DNA of 64,000 bases from Marinomonas fungiae (GCF_001418205.1 NZ_LIQF01000004.1:186001-250000); one strand, 5' to 3'; numbered from the stretch's first letter, positions 54,123-62,626 are shown. Numbers and translations: made by a program. The notes: generated by a model from the sequence alone, not told the origin.

Positions 54123-54512
54123 ATGTTTAGCTTATTAAGCAAATACCAATGCGCAAAAGATTTGGGTCTACCCGTTGCTGCGTTTATCCTACTGCTAATT
54201 TTTAGCGCACTCTTCATTCACTTTTGTCCAGAAAGTGGTTGGTCTACTGTGGTTGCCTTTTTGCCATTGATCCCTGCGATCTGGGCAGTACGCACTACCG
54301 TTCGTTTGGTAACCTTGTTGGAAACGGCACAGCAAGTTAAATTGTTGGTGAATTTCGCAACGAGCTTTGTCATTGTCGGTCTTTTGACGTTCACTTACGG
54401 TTTCCTATCATGCTTCGCGGATTACCCGAGCCTACCTTTGATTTTGGTAGCGCCGCTGATGGTTGTTGTTTGGGTCGCCACCAATGTTGTAATGTGCCGT
54501 CGTTGCAAGTAA
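54123..54512 (+). CDS. Small hypothetical membrane protein
   Basis: A 129-residue protein with four likely helices (about residues 17-35, 42-58, 75-95, 105-122) and a C-terminal C-R-R-C-K. No family recognised. GAGGT at 54113 supports the start. It lies 80 bp after the SMR gene. Confidence 0.65.
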   Translation: MFSLLSKYQCAKDLGLPVAAFILLLIFSALFIHFCPESGWSTVVAFLPLIPAIWAVRTTVRLVTLLETAQQVKLLVNFATSFVIVGLLTFTYGFLSCFADYPSLPLILVAPLMVVVWVATNVVMCRRCK

Positions 54513-54673
54513 ACCGTTAGACGTTTCATTTTTTCTGGCGCTTAGCGCCGCGTTTTTTCTGCCGAATTGCCGCCTCCCCGGACTTAATGGACAACCTGCA
54601 ATTGCCTTGCGCAAGTTTCGGGTTGTCCTACCGGAACACTTATAGCAAAGTAGGGTCTTTTAGGATTGCTAAA

Positions 54674-55561
54674 ATGGCCAGCTTGCTTAGCCTGTTTGTC
54701 CTTGCTGCCCTGTGGGGAAGCTCTTTTCTGTTTATGCGCATCGCTGCAAACCCACTGGGGCCTGCGCTGATGATCGAAGCGCGTATTGTCTTAGCGGCGC
54801 TCACTTTGTTGATCATTGCCTTGCTGTTGCGTAAGCGCTTAGCGTTCTTTTCCCACCCCAAACACTATTTTATCCTAGGTCTGTTCAGTACCGCGTTACC
54901 CTTTGTATTAATTGCTTATGCGGCGCAAACTTTGAACGCATCAACCCTTTCAATTTTAAACTCTACCGCGCCGATTTGGGGGGCGTTGATCTCAGTGGTG
55001 TGGGGCGGCAATCGTTTAACCAAGAAATTTATCATGGGCTTGGCGCTGGGGGTGTTAGGGGTGTTTGTCCTAGTCGGCAAAGAAGCTCGCCTAGTTGGGT
55101 GGGACGCTGCACTACCAATGCTGTGTAGTGTATCTGCCGCGTTTTGCTATGGTATTGCGACGAACTACACGAAAATTGCGCCGAAAGTGTCGTCTTTTAA
55201 TAATGCCCACGGCAGCATGTGGGGCGCTGCGCTACTCTTGTTACCCTTTGCTCTGTTAATGCCCGCTAGAGAACCGTTGACATGGGAGATTGGCTTACCC
55301 GTTATTATGTTGGGGGTCTTTTGTACCGGTGTGGCCTACATTTTGTACTTCCGCTTAATCGACGATATTGGCGCCGCTTCTGCCTTGTCGGTGACCTTTT
55401 TAGTGCCGGTGTTTGGTATCCTGTGGGGACATCTGTTTTTAGGGGAACCTGTGGGCTGGAACACACTCATAGGTACATTGCTGGTACTTTCGGGTACCTC
55501 TTGGGTGACGGGATTCTCTGTTACGCAACTGATTAAAAACGCGCGCTCTGACGGTGTATAA
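54674..55561 (+). CDS. EamA/DMT-family transporter
   Basis: A 295-residue membrane protein with ten helices in two EamA repeats (A-L-W-G-S-S-F-L-F-M-R-I near the N-terminus). The ATG at 54674 follows TTTAGGA; an upstream frame start at 54587 is rejected because the N-terminal 29 residues are not hydrophobic. It is an exporter of unknown metabolites. It is followed 24 bp later by a DUF6404-like gene. Confidence 0.88.
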   Translation: MASLLSLFVLAALWGSSFLFMRIAANPLGPALMIEARIVLAALTLLIIALLLRKRLAFFSHPKHYFILGLFSTALPFVLIAYAAQTLNASTLSILNSTAPIWGALISVVWGGNRLTKKFIMGLALGVLGVFVLVGKEARLVGWDAALPMLCSVSAAFCYGIATNYTKIAPKVSSFNNAHGSMWGAALLLLPFALLMPAREPLTWEIGLPVIMLGVFCTGVAYILYFRLIDDIGAASALSVTFLVPVFGILWGHLFLGEPVGWNTLIGTLLVLSGTSWVTGFSVTQLIKNARSDGV

Positions 55562-55584
55562 AGATTACAAACAAGGAACATAAT

Positions 55585-55929
55585 GTGTCATTTGAAGATA
55601 AATTAATGAAGGCTCATGCCGAGTTACAAGCACAGGGTGTTTGGCTATCCAATTACAAGCCGCCGATGTTTAGCCTGCTGCGCATGTTGGGCATTAAGGT
55701 TCCGCCACCGTATTATTTAGGCTTTCACCTGAATGCCATCATCGCCTTTTGGTACTTTGCAACCATCATTTTCTTGGTGATGTATTTTGGTATTTTGGGT
55801 AGCGCTGATACGTGGCAAACGGCCATGGATAAAGCCGCAGTCTGGGGTATTGTTTATGGTATAGGGATGGCGACTTTTTATGCGTTCCGACGTCGCAAGC
55901 TGCCACTTAGCGATTGGTCGTCACTTTAA
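55585..55929 (+). CDS. DUF6404-like small membrane protein
   Basis: A 114-residue protein. An amphipathic N-terminus with the conserved K-P-P-M-F-S-L-L-R-M-L-G-I-K-V-P-P-P is followed by two hydrophobic helices (about 44-68 and 82-100). The GTG start has AAGGAA upstream. Function unknown. It is in line with the EamA gene and may share a transcript. Confidence 0.72.
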   Translation: MSFEDKLMKAHAELQAQGVWLSNYKPPMFSLLRMLGIKVPPPYYLGFHLNAIIAFWYFATIIFLVMYFGILGSADTWQTAMDKAAVWGIVYGIGMATFYAFRRRKLPLSDWSSL

Positions 55930-55954
55930 CTTATTTGTTTAATAAGGATTTTTT

Positions 55955-56317
55955 ATGTCTAGTAAAGTCTACTGTGTTGCGCAGTTTCTGCCTAAAGAAG
56001 GCCAAGAACAAGCACTGTTTGAAGTACTGCAAAGCCTTGAGCCCAATACGCTACGTGAAGACGGCTGTATTCAATATCGCGTGACACGTCACATCGTTAG
56101 CCCGTTCGCCGAAGGCAAAAGTTTCCCGATTGCTTTCCATGAGCAATGGGCGGATATGGCGGCGTTTGAAGCACACTGTCAGCGCAAAGAAATCGCCGCG
56201 TTCTTTGAAAAATACTGCCAAGCAGAAGATGGTCTAGCGGCGGATTGGAATGTGTGTATTTACAGCGATGAGCCGGAAAACTTCGACGCGCCTGTTTTTG
56301 AGTCATTAAGTAACTGA
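55955..56317 (+). CDS. Antibiotic biosynthesis monooxygenase (ABM) family protein
   Basis: A 120-residue ABM-domain protein (V-A-Q-F-L-P-K-E-G-Q-E, E-D-G-C-I-Q-Y-R-V, H-E-Q-W-A-D-M). It is a dimeric ferredoxin-like fold acting on quinones or haem-like substrates. Its 3' end overlaps the dgcZ-like gene by 58 bp in convergent orientation, which is unusual. Confidence 0.83.
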   Translation: MSSKVYCVAQFLPKEGQEQALFEVLQSLEPNTLREDGCIQYRVTRHIVSPFAEGKSFPIAFHEQWADMAAFEAHCQRKEIAAFFEKYCQAEDGLAADWNVCIYSDEPENFDAPVFESLSN

Positions 56318-57213
56318 ATACTTTCTTCTGTGGGGGCGCAAATCACTCGATTTCGCCCCTGCTTCTTACCGATATACATCGCTTGATCGGCTCTCTCGAT
56401 CAGTTTTTCTAAGGGTTCTTGAGGCTGAGCAATGGCAATGCCGATGGTGACGCTGATATTGAGGGCCTCACCACTTTCCATAATAATGGGTGTTTCGTTT
56501 AAAAATTCACGTATGAACTCTGCTTGGGCGTGTGCGGTATTGGCATCAGGTACGTTGCAGGCAGTAATAATGAATTCTTCGCCACCGTAGCGATACATAG
56601 ATTGTCCCGGTGCGAGTAAGTTGTGTGTCTGTACGACTAGATGCTGTAGCACTTTATCGCCGATATGATGGCCGTAGAAGTCATTAATGGATTTAAAATG
56701 GTCGACGTCTATAAACATCAATGCAAGCTGCCCCTGACATGTAGGACGCTTACGAGCAAAATCTTGTTCCAAGCGTTGACGCAGTGGTAAGCCAGTCAAA
56801 TTATCAACTTGGGTATAGTGATGAATTGCATGAGTTTTAAAGTACGCTAAATGCTCTAAAAGCTCTGCTTGAGTCCTTTCAAAAAGATCGAAATCTTGTT
56901 CTTTGCCCGGCAGCCCTTGGCTAATGGGGCCCGCAATATTGCGGATGGCATCGTGCATTTGCTTGTGAACGTGTGACAGCTGTTTACTGCGCTCGGCATG
57001 CAGGGCGTTAAAAGCAATGTTATGGCTCTCAAGGAACTGACCAAACAGACATAATTCATGGGCATTCTTTTGGACGACATCCGCACAGAGATCGGTGCGG
57101 AGTACCGCTGCTCGCAGTATTTTTCGAGACCAGTCGAGGTGGGCACCTTGCGCCGCATCTAAGGCCGCGACGAATTCTTTTGCGTCAAAGTTCAGCACAT
57201 TGATTCCACACAT
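56260..57213 (-). CDS. dgcZ: DgcZ-like diguanylate cyclase with zinc-binding CZB domain
   Basis: A 317-residue protein resembling E. coli DgcZ (YdeH) throughout. The N-terminal CZB domain carries ligands aligned to the E. coli zinc site: H25 (A-H-L-D-W), C55 (L-C-L-F-G-Q), H83 and H87 (V-H-K-Q-M-H). The C-terminal GGDEF domain starts V-D-N-L-T-G-L-P and has active G-G-E-E-F. An RxxD inhibitory site is absent. In E. coli, zinc binding inhibits c-di-GMP production, so zinc shortage would raise c-di-GMP. It lies downstream of a Zur-box-like site but behind a strong terminator, so it likely has its own promoter. Confidence 0.9.
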   Translation of the reverse strand: MCGINVLNFDAKEFVAALDAAQGAHLDWSRKILRAAVLRTDLCADVVQKNAHELCLFGQFLESHNIAFNALHAERSKQLSHVHKQMHDAIRNIAGPISQGLPGKEQDFDLFERTQAELLEHLAYFKTHAIHHYTQVDNLTGLPLRQRLEQDFARKRPTCQGQLALMFIDVDHFKSINDFYGHHIGDKVLQHLVVQTHNLLAPGQSMYRYGGEEFIITACNVPDANTAHAQAEFIREFLNETPIIMESGEALNISVTIGIAIAQPQEPLEKLIERADQAMYIGKKQGRNRVICAPTEESIQLLNDSKTGASKFSGSSL

Positions 57214-57320
57214 AACGTTAGAATGTTCTCAAAATACTAACGTAAAACTAGGGCGTTTGTTCAACAAACAACGAATTTATTTGTGTTAAGTCAGAGTCAT
57301 CGAGATAGAGGAATGGGTAA

Positions 57321-57354
57321 AAATTTCCCGCCAGCGACAGGTGTCGCTGGCGGG
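57321..57354 (-). terminator. Strong intrinsic terminator upstream of dgcZ
   Basis: A 13-bp perfect stem CCCGCCAGCGACA/TGTCGCTGGCGGG with a 2-base loop, followed on the minus strand by AAATTTTT. It would end a minus-strand transcript started near the Zur box before dgcZ is reached. Confidence 0.85.
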
Positions 57355-57535
57355 GGAAAAAACGCTAGCCCGATTAGACTTGCTGCACACATGCAATTCA
57401 ATTGTGTGGGGTAAGCTACCCAAACCAGTAAGCCAATCCAGCGCGCTGGGAGTAGTAGTTAATTAAGGCGAATGAAGCAGGTAACGAAGTTCACTTGTTT
57501 CACGTCTCTGCTTGGCAACACATTAACTAACCATG

Positions 57536-57554
57536 AATGTTATACTATAACATT
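57536..57554. promoter_or_regulatory. Zur box, perfect palindrome
   Basis: AATGTTATACTATAACATT is a perfect 9-1-9 palindrome matching the gammaproteobacterial Zur core GTTATANTATAAC at every defined position. On the minus strand it overlaps a possible promoter (TTGCAA, 18 bp, TATAAC). No protein gene follows before the terminator at 57321. Confidence 0.78.
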
Positions 57555-57580
57555 TTATTTCGTTGCAACTTCTTTTGTTC

Positions 57581-57611
57581 AAAAAAACAATCCCCAGCAC
57601 GATGGCTGGGG
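57581..57611 (-). terminator. Terminator of the zinc-regulated ABC operon
   Basis: On the minus strand a 7-bp stem CCCCAGC/GCTGGGG with a 6-base loop precedes ATTGTTTTTTTG. It lies 30 bp after the ATPase stop. Confidence 0.87.
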
Positions 57612-57640
57612 GTTGGCTGGTTGCAGGGACGTGAGCAAGT

Positions 57641-59023
57641 TTACGCGTCCAAACGAATCACTCGATCACAGCGCTTTTCAATCAGATCTGGATCGTGACT
57701 AACTAGCATCACGGCGCAGCCGTTTTGCTTAGCCACATCGACCAAGAGCTGGCTCACTTCTTTGGCGGTAATCGGATCAAGCCGTGAAGTCGGTTCATCG
57801 GCAAACAAAAACACCGGATCCAAAAGCAAGGCACGAAGCATACAGAAGCGCTGTAACTCACCGCCAGACACGCCTTCAGAGTTACGCTGTAGTAACGCCT
57901 CATCTAAGCCAAGTTGCCGCATTAAGGGCGCAATACGAGCGCGATCAATCTTGTGCAGTTTCACCGTGTCTTCCAGCAAGGTTGCCAGCGATACCGCACG
58001 ACTGACCGCCGCTGTTGGGTCTTGGTAAAGCTTTTGCCATTGATGCAGTGGTGCTTGGCTATGGCGTAAAATGGTTCCTTCCATGGCTTGATGCACTCCC
58101 AGCAGGGTATCGCCTAAGGTGCTCTTACCACAGCCGCTGTCGCCGACTACGCCGACCACTTCCCCTTGGTGGAGTGTGAAGTTGAGGTGTTTGGACAAGG
58201 CTTTATTGCCACGTCCAATTGTCAGGTCCTGCACCTCGACCAAAGGGGTTTTATGGGAGCTAGCGGGCGTTTTGTCTGGCCAGTTGACCGGATCGGCTTC
58301 GATTAAGGCTTTGGTAAATGGATGTTGAGGCGCCGAGAGAATGTCACTGGTGTTGCCTTGCTCTAGCAGTTCACCAGATTTAATCACCATCATACGGCCA
58401 CCGATCTGGCGGGCGACGGCCACATCATGGGTAATGGTGATCAGCGCACCTTGTTTGGATTGGCTCATCAATTGTTGCACCACTTGATCCCGTCGTGACA
58501 CGTCTAAGCCTTTGGTTGGCTCGTCGGCCAGCAGAACTGGCGCTCCACCGGCCATAGCGCAGGCAATGGCAACACGCTGCGCCATACCGCCCGACAACTG
58601 ATCAACACGCTTGTGGCCGCTGTCTTGCAAGCCTTGCAAGGCCAGAGTATAGGCGGCTTTTTGCTGTGCATTGGCAGCGGATTCGCCTGCCACCATACGA
58701 TAGGTTTGTTCCAGTTGTTGCTGGGCCCCCATTAGTGGGTCGAGCGAATTCCAAGGCTCTTGAGGTAGCATACTAATACGACGCCCCCAGAAACGTTGAC
58801 GTTGTTTAGCATTAACTTCCTCGCCAAATAAAGTGACGCGACCTTCTGTGCGTAGGCTGTTTGGCAAATTGCCCATAATGGCTTGTGCAAGCAAGCTTTT
58901 ACCGGAGCCCGTTTGCCCCAAAATAGTCAGCCGTTGGCCTTTTTCAAGGGTCAAACTAATCGGTGCTAAAAGCTCAGTATTACCTGCGTAAACGGCTAGG
59001 TTCTCGATATGAATCAAACTCAT
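57641..59023 (-). CDS. ABC transporter, fused two-domain ATPase (Opp/Nik/Cnt type)
   Basis: A 460-residue protein containing two ABC nucleotide-binding domains in one chain. Domain 1 has Walker A G-Q-T-G-S-G-K-S and signature L-S-G-G-M-A-Q-R. Domain 2 (from about residue 245) has G-D-S-G-C-G-K-S and V-S-G-G-E-L-Q-R. It is short for fused peptide/nickel ATPases. The ATG at 59023 forms a 4-bp ATGA overlap with the permease stop; an upstream frame start at 59101 is rejected. It ends a four-gene operon behind a Zur-box-like site. Confidence 0.9.
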   Translation of the reverse strand: MSLIHIENLAVYAGNTELLAPISLTLEKGQRLTILGQTGSGKSLLAQAIMGNLPNSLRTEGRVTLFGEEVNAKQRQRFWGRRISMLPQEPWNSLDPLMGAQQQLEQTYRMVAGESAANAQQKAAYTLALQGLQDSGHKRVDQLSGGMAQRVAIACAMAGGAPVLLADEPTKGLDVSRRDQVVQQLMSQSKQGALITITHDVAVARQIGGRMMVIKSGELLEQGNTSDILSAPQHPFTKALIEADPVNWPDKTPASSHKTPLVEVQDLTIGRGNKALSKHLNFTLHQGEVVGVVGDSGCGKSTLGDTLLGVHQAMEGTILRHSQAPLHQWQKLYQDPTAAVSRAVSLATLLEDTVKLHKIDRARIAPLMRQLGLDEALLQRNSEGVSGGELQRFCMLRALLLDPVFLFADEPTSRLDPITAKEVSQLLVDVAKQNGCAVMLVSHDPDLIEKRCDRVIRLDA

Positions 59024-59811
59024 TGTGTACGACCTCGTCCCATTAGATGACATGCCAGCACCACAAGTGCTAGTAACAACAACGGCTGAGCCAGCAGCCA
59101 AGGCGCGTCACTGTAGTAGGGGAAGTGCTCCACAATCATTAAACCAAGCTCGGCCAACGGTGGCTGAATGCCAACGTAGACAAAGCCAAGGGACGCCATC
59201 ATCAAGATGGCATTGGCCGCACCAAATGCGGCGATGGTAAATAGTTGCGGAGCGATAGCAGGCCAGTAGTGGCGACGGAAAATATACCACTGACCGAAGC
59301 CCATTAACTTAGAAGACTGCACTTCTGGGGAGCGGGTTAAACGCTGCGTAATGGCGCGACTGACACGGAAGTACTCGATCCATTGAATCAGAGAAATCGC
59401 CACGTATAGCATCCAAAATGACCCCGGTACAATGGCGGCAAAAATCAGTACTAAGACTAAGCCAGGTAATGCCAAAATCATGGTGACAAGGGCGTCTAGT
59501 CCGCGATCCAGCCAGCGTCCGCCCGTCGCTGCAAGCACACCAGCGGTCACGCCAATCACTGCGGAAGTGAGGACACACAAAGCTGCCATCATCAGCGATA
59601 GTTGCAGGGCATCGGCCAGACGAATCCACATGTTACGACCGAAATGATCCGTCCCTAGCCAAAATTCACTATTCGGTGGCGTTAAGATATGGTTTAGGTC
59701 CTGCGCTGTGGCATCGCCATTTTGCAACATTGGGCCAAAGATTGCGTAGGCGACCAACAGCAGCAACAATCCTGCGCCAGTTTTTTGTGTACGACTCAAG
59801 GACGATATCAT
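59020..59811 (-). CDS. ABC transporter permease, DppC/NikC type
   Basis: A 263-residue protein with about six helices. The N-terminal region shows G-T-D-H-F-G-R-N-M-W-I-R-L-A-D-A as in DppC/NikC. Its start overlaps the upstream permease stop by 4 bp. It is the second membrane subunit of the metal/metallophore or peptide importer. Confidence 0.9.
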   Translation of the reverse strand: MISSLSRTQKTGAGLLLLLVAYAIFGPMLQNGDATAQDLNHILTPPNSEFWLGTDHFGRNMWIRLADALQLSLMMAALCVLTSAVIGVTAGVLAATGGRWLDRGLDALVTMILALPGLVLVLIFAAIVPGSFWMLYVAISLIQWIEYFRVSRAITQRLTRSPEVQSSKLMGFGQWYIFRRHYWPAIAPQLFTIAAFGAANAILMMASLGFVYVGIQPPLAELGLMIVEHFPYYSDAPWLLAQPLLLLALVVLACHLMGRGRTQ

Positions 59812-60743
59812 GCGAGCTGGCCTCCACGTGGATCAAGATAGTGACAAGCAATATCGACTAAGGTGTTCATGACAACAAACAGTACGCCCATCATTAAGGC
59901 CGCGCCTTGGATTAAAGGAATATCGCGAGCGAAAATCGCATGTGCTAAGCCATGACCAATGCCCGGCCAAGAGAATAGGGATTCGATCATGACCACGCCC
60001 TCGACCACTGTGATTAATTGAATACCGAGAAAGGCGACTACGGGTACGGCGATGTTACGAGCACCGTGATGCATAAACGTTTGGCTTGGACTCAAGCCCT
60101 TCATCCGAGCAAACTCAAAGAAAGAGCTACCGAACACGCGTCGTGCTTCAGTGTGTACCACACGGTTTGAAATGGCGGCTAAGCTCAGAGCCAAAGTCAG
60201 GGCGGGTAAGACTAAGTGAGCGGGGGTACCAAAGCCTGCAACGGGGAACAAATTCCACTCTAGTGCAAACATAATGATCGCCAAAAGTCCTATGACAAAC
60301 ACGGGAACGGCGCGTAACGTCGTCGAAACCATCAATAAGGAACGATCTAGCCAGCCACCTTTAAAGGCGCTGGCAAGGCCGAGTGGGATAGCAATCAGAA
60401 TCGACAGTAGAATACCTGCTACAGCTAATACAACCGAATGCCCTAGCATGTGCCACAACTGAGTAGCCACCGGCTCGCCACTGACCAAAGAGTTGCCTAG
60501 ATTCCAACTCAAGAGGTCGGTAAACCACTGCCAGTAGGCGCTCCAAGCACTGTGGTTAAGTCCCAGTTCTTCACGCACCAGATCGGCTGCACGGTTATCG
60601 ACGGCGTCCATGCCATAGCGGCTGGCGGCGATACGATAAGCCATATCCCCTGGCAGCGAGCGCATCAGAATAAAGGTTAAGGTGCCAACTCCCCAAGAGA
60701 CGGCCACCAATTGTAATAAACGTTTTAGAAGCAAAGCGCGCAT
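59808..60743 (-). CDS. ABC transporter permease, DppB/NikB type
   Basis: A 311-residue protein with six helices and an N-terminal L-L-K-R-L-L-Q-L-V-A-V-S-W-G-V-G-T-L-T-F as in DppB/NikB. The ATG at 60743 was chosen because the SBP stop lies 5 bp upstream; an upstream start at 60761 would overlap it. It is part of the four-gene operon. Confidence 0.9.
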   Translation of the reverse strand: MRALLLKRLLQLVAVSWGVGTLTFILMRSLPGDMAYRIAASRYGMDAVDNRAADLVREELGLNHSAWSAYWQWFTDLLSWNLGNSLVSGEPVATQLWHMLGHSVVLAVAGILLSILIAIPLGLASAFKGGWLDRSLLMVSTTLRAVPVFVIGLLAIIMFALEWNLFPVAGFGTPAHLVLPALTLALSLAAISNRVVHTEARRVFGSSFFEFARMKGLSPSQTFMHHGARNIAVPVVAFLGIQLITVVEGVVMIESLFSWPGIGHGLAHAIFARDIPLIQGAALMMGVLFVVMNTLVDIACHYLDPRGGQLA

Positions 60744-60748
60744 GGTGA

Positions 60749-62287
60749 TTATTTCACCCACGACAATTCGTTTAAGAAATAGCTGCGCTCATAAGGATCA
60801 AAGCGGAAGCCATCCAGTTTCTTCGTCACGGCCGTTTGCTGTACATAGGAGGCGACAGGAATCAAAGGTCTCTCGTCGTAGATCGCTTGGGCAATGGTTT
60901 GCGCCTTTTGACGGTAAGCATTTGCGTCGGATTCAGAGAGCAACTCATTTAGAGAGGTTTTGACGCTCTCGTTGTCCCAATTCATAGCGCCCCAATCGCC
61001 GCCTTTCTCGCCTGCTAGATCTTTTAGCAAAATACCCAGTGGATCTGCGATGGTGCCGTAGTTACGCGCCATTAATGCCGTATCCAATGAGTTGTCAGCA
61101 TGGCCTGCTGGGATGGCGCTGGAGTTGGTGATGCTAACGTTCAGTTTCACGCCTAGCTGTCGCCATTGATCTTGAATTGCTGTCGCGACGGTAGTCAGCT
61201 CTGGGCGGTCCGCGTAAGTGATCATATCGATTTCGAAGAGTTTGCCATCTTTTTCAAGCCAGCCTTCGCTGTTTTCCTGCCAGCCCTGTGCGTGCAGCAA
61301 GGCTTTGGCTTGCGCTAGGTCCTGTTCGATATTCGTGTCTGCAAGGTGCCAGTCAGCCATATATGACGGCAAGATTTGCGCAGTGGCGGCCTCTGGGGCG
61401 CGTAACACGGCGGCGGCTATACCGCGACGATTCAGTGCTAAGCTAAGCGCTTGACGCGCTTCCACCGTCTTCATATCTGGGTGAGCCGCATTCACTTTCA
61501 CGACTAAGGTACGGGGTAGATCAGAGCGGATGACGCTTAAGTTCGGCAGGCGCTTGAGCATAGGTGCGGCAGCGGGATCCAAACCAAAGACAATATCGGC
61601 TTGACCACTACGAGCCTGTAAAACGCGAGCTTCGGCGCGGTGTCCTGTGAGGTAGCGTACATACTCGACTTGTGCCGTTTGGCCCCAGTATTGGGGAAAC
61701 TTCTCTACCACAAGGCGGTGCGGGGTATTGATTTCGTAGGTCCTAAAAGGACCGGTACCAATGACTTGAGTGGCAACACCGTCTGCACCAAAGGATTCCG
61801 GTGCTAGGATAGCGCTGGCATAGTTGGCCAATATAGCGCCAAGTGGTTGGTACGCAGTGCTAAGTTCGATATCGATATGTTGTTCGTCGACCACTTTAAT
61901 ATTGGTGACGGGCACACCTTGCCAAGCACCAGGCTTACTTTTGGCAAGATTGAGTGCGGCGACGACATCTGCTGCGGTCATAGGTTTGTCGTTATGAAAA
62001 ACAACTCCGTCGCGTAGTGACAACCTCCAACGCTTGCCTTGCTCTAGGATTTGCCACTCTGTTGCCAAGCCTGGGATAAGATTTCCTTGAGTATCTACGT
62101 TCAGTAGCGTTTCGATCACTTGCATGCGAGTAAAGACATAGCCGCTGCGAGATGGGTCGATGCTTGAAAACTCAAAAGCAGCATTGATTTTAACGGTATT
62201 TTGTTCGGTTGGAGCTGCTTGCAGTGTGCTGGCAGCAAAAGTAAACAGAGTGAGAGCCCCGAAGGCAGTAGCTTTGACGAATTGCAT
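60749..62287 (-). CDS. ABC substrate-binding protein, SBP family 5 (NikA/CntA/OppA-like)
   Basis: A 512-residue periplasmic protein with signal peptide (cleavage after L-Q-A, about residue 24) and SBP_bac_5 features (L-S-L-R-D-G-V-V-F-H-N-D-K-P-M-T-A-A-D-V-V). It is the first gene of the operon and starts 40 bp from the Zur-like box at 62326. Zinc control suggests its ligand is zinc bound to a metallophore, as with CntA/staphylopine-type systems, rather than a nutrient peptide. No metallophore synthesis genes are seen in the window. Confidence 0.88.
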   Translation of the reverse strand: MQFVKATAFGALTLFTFAASTLQAAPTEQNTVKINAAFEFSSIDPSRSGYVFTRMQVIETLLNVDTQGNLIPGLATEWQILEQGKRWRLSLRDGVVFHNDKPMTAADVVAALNLAKSKPGAWQGVPVTNIKVVDEQHIDIELSTAYQPLGAILANYASAILAPESFGADGVATQVIGTGPFRTYEINTPHRLVVEKFPQYWGQTAQVEYVRYLTGHRAEARVLQARSGQADIVFGLDPAAAPMLKRLPNLSVIRSDLPRTLVVKVNAAHPDMKTVEARQALSLALNRRGIAAAVLRAPEAATAQILPSYMADWHLADTNIEQDLAQAKALLHAQGWQENSEGWLEKDGKLFEIDMITYADRPELTTVATAIQDQWRQLGVKLNVSITNSSAIPAGHADNSLDTALMARNYGTIADPLGILLKDLAGEKGGDWGAMNWDNESVKTSLNELLSESDANAYRQKAQTIAQAIYDERPLIPVASYVQQTAVTKKLDGFRFDPYERSYFLNELSWVK

Positions 62288-62325
62288 GACGTGTATAAAT
62301 CCTTAGCAAGATAAATCAGTTATGC

Positions 62326-62350
62326 AAATATGTTATGATATAACATAACT
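62326..62350. promoter_or_regulatory. Zur box upstream of the ABC operon
   Basis: The core GTTATGATATAAC matches GTTATANTATAAC at 11 of 12 defined positions inside the larger palindrome TATGTTAT-N3-ATAACATA. Its edge is about 40 bp upstream of the substrate-binding protein ATG, where it would overlap the promoter. Confidence 0.78.
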
Positions 62351-62529
62351 TTTGAGAACGGGTTTTAGTTAGAAATTTGCGTGAAACATTTTCATGTTTG
62401 TAACTAGCTGTAGGTGACTTTTGCCGATAAAAACGAGTTATTTATGAATCATAGGCACTTTGGCCCGAAATAGATGAAATTTTGGGTGGAGAGATGGTGA
62501 ACTAATGTGTACAATTTTCGGTCGAAATT

Positions 62530-62543
62530 CTGATTTACGTCAA
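62530..62543. promoter_or_regulatory. FNR/ANR-like box upstream of cyo region
   Basis: CTGAT-TTAC-GTCAA matches the FNR consensus TTGAT-N4-ATCAA at 8 of 10 positions. It lies upstream of a small membrane protein and the cyo genes, which often respond to oxygen. Confidence 0.4.
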
Positions 62544-62569
62544 AGTTGATTATTTCGTGATCAACTTTG
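62541..62569. other. Inverted repeat upstream of small membrane protein
   Basis: CAAAGTTGAT-N9-ATCAACTTTG is a perfect 10-bp inverted repeat. It may be an operator or a leader hairpin for the following gene. Confidence 0.45.
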
Positions 62570-62626
62570 TCTGTCACAGGTCAATTACGTAGGTATCCAA
62601 TTGTGGATGTGAAGCAAACAAACAAC

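Larger units (their letters stand above)
57214..57640. other. Gene-free region with Zur box and two terminators
   Basis: 427 bp with no credible gene. From right to left it holds the ABC operon terminator (57581-57611), a perfect Zur-like box (57536-57554), about 180 bp without good frames, and a strong minus-strand terminator (57321-57354). Between them a CACA...TGTG inverted repeat at 57386-57408 carries the dispersed CAATTGAATTGCATG core. The dgcZ promoter should lie in 57214-57320. Confidence 0.6.

Noticed and set aside
57330..57530. Very short frames after the Zur box on the minus strand (7 to 31 codons)
   Set aside because: No ribosome binding site or recognisable sequence; the longest runs through the terminator stem. 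A non-coding RNA is more likely.
57472..57702. 76-residue + strand frame across the Zur box and ABC terminator
   Set aside because: It crosses a promoter-like palindrome and a terminator and overlaps the ATPase gene end antisense; no protein features.
62541..62569. FNR site within the 10-bp inverted repeat
   Set aside because: TTGAT and ATCAA are 9 bp apart here rather than 4. The neighbouring 62530 site has correct spacing and was listed instead.
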